From assembly GCA_012515885.1 (NCBI GenBank), contig JAAYXN010000278.1:1-10458 (forward strand): 10,458 bases of DNA, given 5' to 3'. Positions 5,446 to 10,458 of this stretch are shown here, in pieces; the first letter of the stretch is position 1, and each line of letters opens with the position of its first letter. The notes beneath the pieces are model-generated. The model was not told the DNA's origin, did not search any database, and saw nothing but the letters and a program-made list of their open reading frames with translations. The position numbers were made by a program, and so were the translations under genes. The stretch is from Rhodococcus sp. (in: high G+C Gram-positive bacteria) (GTDB lineage: Bacteria; Actinomycetota; Actinomycetes; Mycobacteriales; Mycobacteriaceae).

Positions 5446-5714
5446 GCGCGTCCCCCACCGGCCAGCGAAGTCGGCCAGGTCAGATCACGCTACTAGCGCT
5501 GGCTGTGATGGGCTTTCTGGCTGGATCACTTGTTTGTCCGCTGACTTCTATCGCCGCGGCACTCCTCCTCGGGAACGGTTACGCGGTGCGGGGAGGCACA
5601 GGCAATAAATCCGACGCCTCAGGCGTTGAGGGCCGTGGTGTGGCCGACTTGTCACATTTTCGGGAGAATGGGAGGGCTGGCCAAAACCTGGCCCTGAAAG
5701 GGAGGCATCCGTGA
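5442..5714 (+). CDS. Possible small membrane ORF between the two helicase genes
   Basis: 90 aa from GTG 5442. The GTG overlaps the stop of the upstream gene (GTGA, 5442-5445), and its own TGA (5712-5714) overlaps the GTG of the XPB gene (GTGA, 5711-5714). Residues 16-47 are hydrophobic (ITLLALAVMGFLAGSLVCPL, then AAALLLGNG) and could be one long or two short membrane helices. The second half (from about residue 50) is polar, glycine-rich and has mixed codon third positions. It looks less like coding sequence and contains a small hairpin (CGACGCC/GGCGTTG, 5612-5628). No ribosome binding site precedes 5442, so expression would depend on translational coupling. I do not recognise the product. 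It could instead be simply the intergenic leader of the XPB gene. Confidence 0.4.
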   Translation: MSASPTGQRSRPGQITLLALAVMGFLAGSLVCPLTSIAAALLLGNGYAVRGGTGNKSDASGVEGRGVADLSHFRENGRAGQNLALKGRHP

Positions 5715-7390
5715 CCGACGGACCGTTGATCGTGCAATCTGACAAGACACTGCTACTCGAAGTGGACCACGCACGCGCCAACGACGCCCGCCAGGCCATC
5801 GCCCCCTTCGCCGAACTCGAACGTGCTCCCGAACACGTCCACACCTACCGAATCACTCCCCTCGCCCTATGGAACGCGCGTGCTGCCGGGCACGACGCCG
5901 AACAGGTCGTTGACGCCCTCGTCACCTACTCGCGGTTCGCTGTCCCCCAGCCGCTACTCGTCGACATCGTCGACACCATGGCCCGCTATGGGCGCCTGCA
6001 GCTCGTGAAAAACCCCGCCCACGGCCTCACCCTCGTGAGCCTGGACCGGGCCGTTCTCACGGAGGTCACCCGCCATAAGAAGATCGCGCCGATGCTCGGC
6101 GCCAAGGTCGACGACGACACCGTGATCGTGCACCCCTCTGAGCGTGGCCGTCTCAAGCAAATGCTCCTCAAAGTTGGCTGGCCCGCTGAAGACCTCGCGG
6201 GGTACGTTGACGGTGAAGCGCACCCCATTGACCTCGACTTCGACGGCGTCACTGAAGGCTCCGCTGATGGCACGTGGGAGCTGCGTGACTACCAGGAGAT
6301 GGCGGCCGATTCGTTCTGGGCTGGCGGCTCCGGTGTCGTCGTCCTGCCCTGTGGTGCGGGTAAGACGATGGTCGGTGCCGCCGCTATGGCGAAGGCGAAA
6401 GCGACCACGCTGATCCTGGTCACCAACACCGTCGCGGGCCGTCAATGGAAGCGCGAACTCATCGCGCGTACCTCCCTCACTGAAGAAGAAATCGGTGAGT
6501 ACTCGGGCGAGAAGAAGGAAATCCGCCCCGTCACCATCGCCACCTATCAGGTCATCACCCGCAAGACGAAGGGCGAGTACAAGCACCTGGAGCTTTTCGA
6601 TTCCCGCGACTGGGGCCTGGTGATTTACGACGAGGTGCACCTGCTGCCCGCACCGGTCTTCCGGATGACAGCGGATCTGCAATCTCGCCGCCGACTCGGG
6701 CTCACCGCCACCCTGGTGCGTGAAGATGGCCGTGAAGGTGACGTCTTCTCCCTCATCGGACCTAAGCGTTACGACGCACCGTGGAAAGACATCGAGGCGC
6801 AGGGCTGGATCGCTCCCGCCGATTGTGTCGAGGTGCGCGTGACGATGACCGACGCCGAACGCATGGCCTATGCGGTCGCCGAGCCAGATGAGCGCTACAA
6901 GCTCTGTTCCACCGCGCACACCAAGATCGCCGTCGTGAAATCGATCCTGGACCAGCACAAGAATGCGCCAACGCTGGTGATCGGTGCCTATCTCGATCAG
7001 CTTGATGAACTGGGCGAAGCCTTGGGTGCCCCGGTCATCAAGGGGTCAACGAAGACGAAGGAACGCGAAGAACTCTTCGACCTGTTCCGAGCTGGTGAAC
7101 TCCAAACACTGGTGGTCAGCAAGGTCGCGAACTTCTCGATCGACCTCCCAGAAGCGTCGGTGGCGGTGCAGGTATCCGGCACGTTCGGCTCCCGTCAGGA
7201 GGAAGCGCAGCGACTCGGTCGTCTGCTGCGTCCCAAGCACGACGGCGGCCAAGCGCACTTCTACTCGGTCGTGGCGCGCGACACGCTCGACGCTGAATAC
7301 GCCGCTCACCGGCAGCGTTTTCTCGCTGAGCAGGGGTATGCCTACCGAATCACTGATGCTGATGACCTGCTGGGGCCCAGCGTCGGGTAA
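5711..7390 (+). CDS. xpb: XPB/ERCC3-type superfamily 2 DNA helicase
   Basis: A 559-aa ATP-dependent 3'-5' DNA helicase/translocase of the XPB family, implicated in nucleotide excision repair-like processes. Residues 6-97 are the XPB N-terminal-type module (LIVQSDKTLLLEV, TYRITPLALWNARAAG, TYSRFAVPQPLLVDI). The helicase core follows. Walker A is PCGAGKT (213-219, Lys218) and motif II is DEVH (307-310). Motif III is LTATL (331-335), running directly into the XPB signature RED (Arg337-Glu338-Asp339). A thumb-like insertion follows. Helicase lobe 2 has TLVIGAYLDQLDELG, TLVVSKVANFSIDLP and motif VI QRLGR (500-504) before LLRPK. All catalytic residues are present, and the length is near the usual 540-560. 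Start GTG 5711 follows AAAGGGAGG (5697-5705) by 5 bases, the strongest ribosome binding site of this unit. The upstream neighbour carries a related N-terminal module. Confidence 0.96.
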   Translation: MTDGPLIVQSDKTLLLEVDHARANDARQAIAPFAELERAPEHVHTYRITPLALWNARAAGHDAEQVVDALVTYSRFAVPQPLLVDIVDTMARYGRLQLVKNPAHGLTLVSLDRAVLTEVTRHKKIAPMLGAKVDDDTVIVHPSERGRLKQMLLKVGWPAEDLAGYVDGEAHPIDLDFDGVTEGSADGTWELRDYQEMAADSFWAGGSGVVVLPCGAGKTMVGAAAMAKAKATTLILVTNTVAGRQWKRELIARTSLTEEEIGEYSGEKKEIRPVTIATYQVITRKTKGEYKHLELFDSRDWGLVIYDEVHLLPAPVFRMTADLQSRRRLGLTATLVREDGREGDVFSLIGPKRYDAPWKDIEAQGWIAPADCVEVRVTMTDAERMAYAVAEPDERYKLCSTAHTKIAVVKSILDQHKNAPTLVIGAYLDQLDELGEALGAPVIKGSTKTKEREELFDLFRAGELQTLVVSKVANFSIDLPEASVAVQVSGTFGSRQEEAQRLGRLLRPKHDGGQAHFYSVVARDTLDAEYAAHRQRFLAEQGYAYRITDADDLLGPSVG

Positions 7391-7424
7391 CGGCATGCGG
7401 GTGACGTAGCTGCGAGGCATCCGA

Positions 7425-7430
7425 TATTTT
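7425..7430 (+). promoter_or_regulatory. Candidate -10 element for leaderless transcription of the DUF3239-like gene
   Basis: TATTTT fits TANNNT and ends 6 bases before the GTG at 7437. The GGGCGG between them is too close to act as a Shine-Dalgarno, so the mRNA may begin at the start codon. Confidence 0.4.
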
Positions 7431-7436
7431 GGGCGG

Positions 7437-8102
7437 GTGCGACACATCGACTTTGAGGTAGACCGCGCTCACGCCCGTTCGGTGAACCAAACTCTCGGGG
7501 ATATGCGGCGGCTTCAGTTTTCCTCAGCGCTGGTAGCTCTTGCCCTCGTGGCGGGTGCCGTGGGCTTATTTTTCGTGGGCCGTGCGTGGGCAACGGTCCT
7601 GGGGTTCGTTCTGGTTGCCGGTGCAGTGACGTGTGTGTGGCTGGTGCTGTGGGTGCCGCGCAAAGTCGGAAGCATTGATGATCTGTATCGCGACAATCCT
7701 GTCGTGCCCGCCGTGGTGGGCGCGCTGCAGCCGCGCGGTGTGACGTTGCTGTCGCTGCTCGATGTCGCGAAGCCCGGCAATGAACCGAAATATGCACTGG
7801 TGACACGTAATATCGCGCGCCGTCCACTGCAACGGCTGCGCGTCGGCGATCGTGTTCCAGCAGTTGCCCTGTGCAACGATCGAAGCCGTCACAGCACGGA
7901 CGACACGTGGGAGATGGTGACGATCATGCCGATCGAGTGGGGTACGCGGGACGCTGGAGTCCTTGCCCGCGCAGAAGCTGAAATACCTGCGGTGGAATGG
8001 GATTTCCTTGCTTCACGTATTGATGAGACTGAGGCGATTCGCACTTCTCGACTGACCCGTCAGTTGATACCCGCAGATGAGTGGCCTGACGAGCTTCGTT
8101 AA
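7437..8102 (+). CDS. DUF3239-like membrane protein
   Basis: 221 aa. A short polar N-terminus (RHIDFEVDRAHARSVNQTLG) leads into two adjacent membrane helices, about 28-48 and 52-73. A large soluble domain (74-221) begins with PRKVGSIDDLYRDNPVVPAV and contains GVTLLSLLDVAK, RVGDRVPAVALCNDRS, WEMVTIMPIEWGTRD and IPAVEWDFL. This pattern agrees with my memory of DUF3239 proteins of Corynebacterium and relatives, which have no known function. The soluble part most likely faces the cytoplasm, as both termini flank a helical hairpin. GTG 7437 is chosen because the conserved-looking N-terminus starts there and a -10-like TATTTT precedes it. It lies 46 bases after the XPB gene and ends 3 bases before a strong terminator, so it is the last gene of the + strand block. 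Confidence 0.75.
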   Translation: MRHIDFEVDRAHARSVNQTLGDMRRLQFSSALVALALVAGAVGLFFVGRAWATVLGFVLVAGAVTCVWLVLWVPRKVGSIDDLYRDNPVVPAVVGALQPRGVTLLSLLDVAKPGNEPKYALVTRNIARRPLQRLRVGDRVPAVALCNDRSRHSTDDTWEMVTIMPIEWGTRDAGVLARAEAEIPAVEWDFLASRIDETEAIRTSRLTRQLIPADEWPDELR

Positions 8103-8105
8103 AGC

Positions 8106-8139
8106 ACGTTGGCCGCGCCCAGTTGGGCGCGGCCAACGT
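8106..8139. terminator. 16-bp perfect hairpin terminator
   Basis: ACGTTGGCCGCGCCCA (8106-8121) and TGGGCGCGGCCAACGT (8124-8139) pair perfectly, with only GT between the arms. It starts 3 bases after the stop of the DUF3239-like gene and lies 24 bases beyond the stop of the convergent 49-aa gene, so it probably ends transcription from both sides. No long T-tract follows. Confidence 0.85.
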
Positions 8140-8163
8140 CTTGCCGCTGTGCGGCACACGTGA

Positions 8164-8313
8164 TTACGAGGCGATGGCCTCAACGAGTGAGGATGCGATT
8201 GTCGTGGTGAGCACGATCGTGGCGCATCCTGCGACAGTCAGGTATGCACGTGCCCTGGACATTTCGTTGCTGTCACTGCGGTATCGAGCATCGACTGCTG
8301 ACTGGTTTTTCAT
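8164..8313 (-). CDS. 49-aa single-span membrane protein, unrecognised
   Basis: ATG 8313-8311 to TAA 8166-8164 encodes 49 residues. Residues 1-23 are polar and charged (MKNQSAVDARYRSDSNEMSR then ARA). Residues 24-44 form one hydrophobic helix (YLTVAGCATIVLTTTIASSL), with a Cys at 30 and four Thr. The end is EAIAS. The ribosome binding site is among the best in the window: AAGGGGGAG (8324-8316 on the minus strand) just before the start. A second copy of GGGGAGCG lies 14 bases further upstream. The basic N-terminal half suggests an N-in orientation. A TACATT (8374-8369, minus strand) could be its -10. It follows the MFS gene on the same strand with 132 bases between them, and a bidirectional terminator lies after it. 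I do not recognise a family. Confidence 0.65.
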   Translation of the reverse strand: MKNQSAVDARYRSDSNEMSRARAYLTVAGCATIVLTTTIASSLVEAIAS

Positions 8314-8445
8314 CGCTCCCCCTTGGTCGCTCCCCTAAGGCGCCGGGCCCTCTCCCATGCGCCCAGCGAATGTAACAAACCATCCTGCGGTAGCGATAAT
8401 TTGAACCAGTTTTCAGTGAAGTGATTTCGCCCATAGGCCACCAAG

Positions 8446-9675
8446 TCAGCGGGTGTGGGCCAACGCTGCGCCTTCTTCCACGATCACCGGTTTCAGCGGC
8501 CAGGGCACGTAGCGGGGAATGTAGCGATACAGCAGGGCACTGCCCAGCATCGCTGACGCACCTAACGCCACGATCGCGCCGCCAAGGGGAACCGCAACAG
8601 CAAGAGCACCAATCGCGAACGGACCCGCAAACATTCCCGTGTCATGAGTCAAACGCCACGCCGCCAAAAATTCGGCTCTCGTCGCGGGCGGCGCAATATC
8701 GGCACCGAGCGTCATGATGACCCCATTGCCGAAACCATTGCCAACCCCCATCACCACAGCCACCGCGAGGATCGTCGAGAAACTGTGCGTGAGCGGGAAC
8801 AACGTGTACGCAACACCCAGAAGAAGCAGAGACGGAACAGCGACAAACCGTCGCCCAGATTTATCCATCAGTCGGCCCGCCGGATACGAACACGCCAAGT
8901 CGAAAGCGGCACCGACAGCGAACACCAAACTGATCTGCGCCGCATCCAAACCAATATGTGCCGCCCACAGCGGCACCACCGCTTCCCGAGACGCGCGCGC
9001 CGCACCCATCAACAGCGAACCGGAACCCAACGTCACCAGCATCCGCCGATGCTGCTTCAAAATCGACGGCAGCGTCGCATGCGTCCGGACACTGCCAGCG
9101 GCATCGGACCGCGGAATATCCGGGACACGCGCCATCAGCCAACCCGATACGAGGATGCCGACCAGTTGAATGGCGAATCCGCCGCGCACACCCACCAGCC
9201 AGATCACACCGGCGCCGAGTAGTGGACCAACGAAGAATCCGAGACGCCACATAGCCGCGAACGCAGACATCGCGCGTGCTCGCGCTTCAATCGGAACAGC
9301 TTCGGCGAGATAGCTTTGCCGCGCCAAACCCCACACAGCATTGGCCAAACCGGTCATCAGGGCACCGATGGCGAGCATCCACGGCGTCACCGAAAACAGT
9401 GCGATAAGTACTCCAGCGGCGCCGAGCGCACTGCCGCCGAGGATGGATCGTCGTTCACCGAACTTCGCGACGAGCCTGCCTGCCGGGAGATCACCGATCA
9501 CCGCGCCAAGACCCACCGCCGCGACGATGAGTCCAGCGACGGCCACGGATGCTCCGAGATCACGCGCAACAAGCGCGATCACCGGGGCGCCAGCGCCCTG
9601 TCCAATGCCGAAGATCGCGGCGGGAACGAAGACCGTGCCGAAGAACGGTCTCAGCGGAGACGGGCTTCGCGTCAT
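8446..9675 (-). CDS. Major facilitator superfamily transporter (drug-efflux-like)
   Basis: A 409-aa inner-membrane protein with about 12 hydrophobic helices in two halves, split by a polar cytoplasmic loop at about 183-212 (RVPDIPRSDAAGSV...KQHRR). The first half has MFS motif A between helices 2 and 3 (GDLPAGRLVAKFGERR, 61-76). The second half has the matching copy (YPAGRLMDKSGRR, 264-276). Such doubled motif A is typical of proton-driven drug/H+ antiporters, but the substrate cannot be read from sequence. ATG 9675 is the only usual start in frame after the stop at 9712. No clear Shine-Dalgarno precedes it; the upstream bases are ...CATTTCAGCGC. The gap to the upstream permease gene is only 36 bases, so the two may be cotranscribed. 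Confidence 0.88.
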   Translation of the reverse strand: MTRSPSPLRPFFGTVFVPAAIFGIGQGAGAPVIALVARDLGASVAVAGLIVAAVGLGAVIGDLPAGRLVAKFGERRSILGGSALGAAGVLIALFSVTPWMLAIGALMTGLANAVWGLARQSYLAEAVPIEARARAMSAFAAMWRLGFFVGPLLGAGVIWLVGVRGGFAIQLVGILVSGWLMARVPDIPRSDAAGSVRTHATLPSILKQHRRMLVTLGSGSLLMGAARASREAVVPLWAAHIGLDAAQISLVFAVGAAFDLACSYPAGRLMDKSGRRFVAVPSLLLLGVAYTLFPLTHSFSTILAVAVVMGVGNGFGNGVIMTLGADIAPPATRAEFLAAWRLTHDTGMFAGPFAIGALAVAVPLGGAIVALGASAMLGSALLYRYIPRYVPWPLKPVIVEEGAALAHTR

Positions 9676-9711
9676 GCGCTGAAATGAAATTGTGTACTCA
9701 TTGACCGTGCC

Positions 9712-10458
9712 TTACGTGTTCTCGCGCCACCGGGAGAGCCGCCGCTCGATGGTGACCAAAATTGCGTTAATAGTGATGCCCAGCACTGAGATCGCGACGA
9801 TGCCCGCATACATGTTGGGGATCTGGAAATTCAGTTGGGAAGCGGTAATCAGATAACCGAGGCCAGCTTTCGCGCCCACCATTTCAGCCGCAATAAGCAC
9901 AAGTATCGACGAGGCTGCCGCCATGCGAATACCAGTGAAAATTGTGGGAACGGCAGCAGGTAGGACCACTTTCTGGAACAGGCGTATCGGTGGCAGCCCA
10001 AGCGAGGACGCCGACTTAATTAGCAGCGGATCGACGGTGCGGACCCCGGAAATGGTGTTGAGCAGGATCGGGAAGAAGCACGCGAAGATCACCAGCGCGA
10101 TCTTTGATTCTTCGCCGATACCGAGGATCAACACGAACACCGGAAGCAACGCGAGGGCTGCCGTATTGCGGAACAGTTCCAGGATCGGGCTCAAGAATTC
10201 TGAGACCGGGCGGTACCACGCGATCGCGATACCGACAGGGATAGCGGCCGCCACCGCAATGGTGAAGCCGATAGTGGCCCGAGACAGCGACGCTGACAGG
10301 TGTTCCGAAAGCTGACCCGAAGAGATGAGTCCTCCCAGTGCGTCAATCACGGTGCTAAATGGCGGGAGGAACACGGGGTCCGCGAGCCCGATGCGGGGAG
10401 CGATTTCCCACAGTCCGAGGAGCGCGATGATCGCAATCGATGGCTTGACGATCCGCCA
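9712..10458 (-). CDS. ABC transporter permease, SsuC/TauC type (N-terminus outside window)
   Basis: The frame is open at the right edge, and 248 residues down to TAA 9714-9712 are visible. The GTG at 10374 is not the start: upstream codons continue as WRIVKPSIAIIALLGLWEI and APRIGLADPVFLPP, the usual N-terminal helix of this family. Five to six hydrophobic helices follow. The cytoplasmic EAA loop reads SASSLGLPPIRLFQKVVLPA then AVPTIFTGIRMA, the contact site for the ATPase subunit; EMVGAKAGLGYLI also matches the family. Members import sulfonates, taurine, nitrate or related small molecules such as thiamine precursors; the substrate is not evident here. The protein ends in a basic cytoplasmic tail (IERRLSRWRENT). 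Its ATPase and binding protein must lie beyond the window. Confidence 0.9.
   Translation of the reverse strand, partial: WRIVKPSIAIIALLGLWEIAPRIGLADPVFLPPFSTVIDALGGLISSGQLSEHLSASLSRATIGFTIAVAAAIPVGIAIAWYRPVSEFLSPILELFRNTAALALLPVFVLILGIGEESKIALVIFACFFPILLNTISGVRTVDPLLIKSASSLGLPPIRLFQKVVLPAAVPTIFTGIRMAAASSILVLIAAEMVGAKAGLGYLITASQLNFQIPNMYAGIVAISVLGITINAILVTIERRLSRWRENT

Noticed and set aside
5954..6958. 334-codon antisense ORF inside the xpb gene
   Set aside because: This is a mirror of high-GC codon bias on the opposite strand of a clearly functional helicase. It has no ribosome binding site and no domain.
8123..8338. 71-codon plus-strand ORF downstream of the terminator
   Set aside because: It begins inside the terminator stem, has no ribosome binding site and is antisense to the better supported 49-aa gene.
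8644..9254. Several plus-strand ORFs opposite the MFS gene
   Set aside because: They are shadows of the MFS coding sequence, with Arg/Pro/Thr-rich low-complexity products.
1..10458. Mobile element, phage, CRISPR, toxin-antitoxin or biosynthetic cluster
   Set aside because: I found no transposase, integrase, repeat-spacer array, tRNA-flanked boundary or modular enzyme. The gene set is ordinary chromosomal core for this order.

Overview
The window looks like a core chromosomal segment of a high-GC actinobacterium of the order Mycobacteriales (Corynebacteriales). The order is supported by a resuscitation-promoting factor, an XPB-type helicase next to its helicase-associated partner, a CspB with an actinobacterial C-terminal tail and a DUF3239-like membrane protein. 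From memory, the M. tuberculosis Rv0861c-Rv0871 neighbourhood (XPB helicase, Rv0862c, Rv0863, rpfA, Rv0870c, cspB) has the same gene content. The genus cannot be fixed from the sequence alone. I see no tRNA, rRNA, CRISPR array, insertion sequence or phage gene.

Layout. At 1-1650 there is the 3' end of a DUF2771-like gene (+), convergent cspB (-), then a small two-helix membrane protein (+) and yccF (+). At 1620-2725 is the rpfA unit. A textbook CRP/GlxR palindrome overlaps the yccF stop codon. It is followed by a candidate promoter with an inverted repeat over its -35, a 5' hairpin, a well conserved ydaO-type (c-di-AMP) riboswitch, rpfA itself and a long terminator-like hairpin. At 2725-3100 is an intergenic stretch with strong inverted repeats and a 62-aa conserved-looking gene on the minus strand. 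At 3157-7390 is a + strand DNA-repair module: a 762-aa XPB-N/WYL-like protein, a possible 90-aa membrane ORF joined to both neighbours by GTGA overlaps, and the XPB helicase. At 7437-8102 is a DUF3239-like membrane protein whose start fits leaderless transcription, followed by a 16-bp hairpin terminator. At 8164-10458 everything is on the minus strand: the C-terminal part of an SsuC/TauC-type ABC permease that runs off the edge, an MFS transporter and a 49-aa membrane protein with a strong ribosome binding site.

How it fits together. The most interesting unit is rpfA. A peptidoglycan-cleaving resuscitation factor appears to sit under two nucleotide second messengers: cAMP through the CRP/GlxR site and c-di-AMP through the riboswitch. 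Each arm is known separately in related bacteria; their stacking in one leader is read here directly from the sequence. The second unit is the XPB pair, in which the non-helicase partner carries a recognisable copy of the N-terminal module of the adjacent XPB. The least described items are the 49-aa membrane protein, the 62-aa protein and the 90-aa ORF between the helicase genes.
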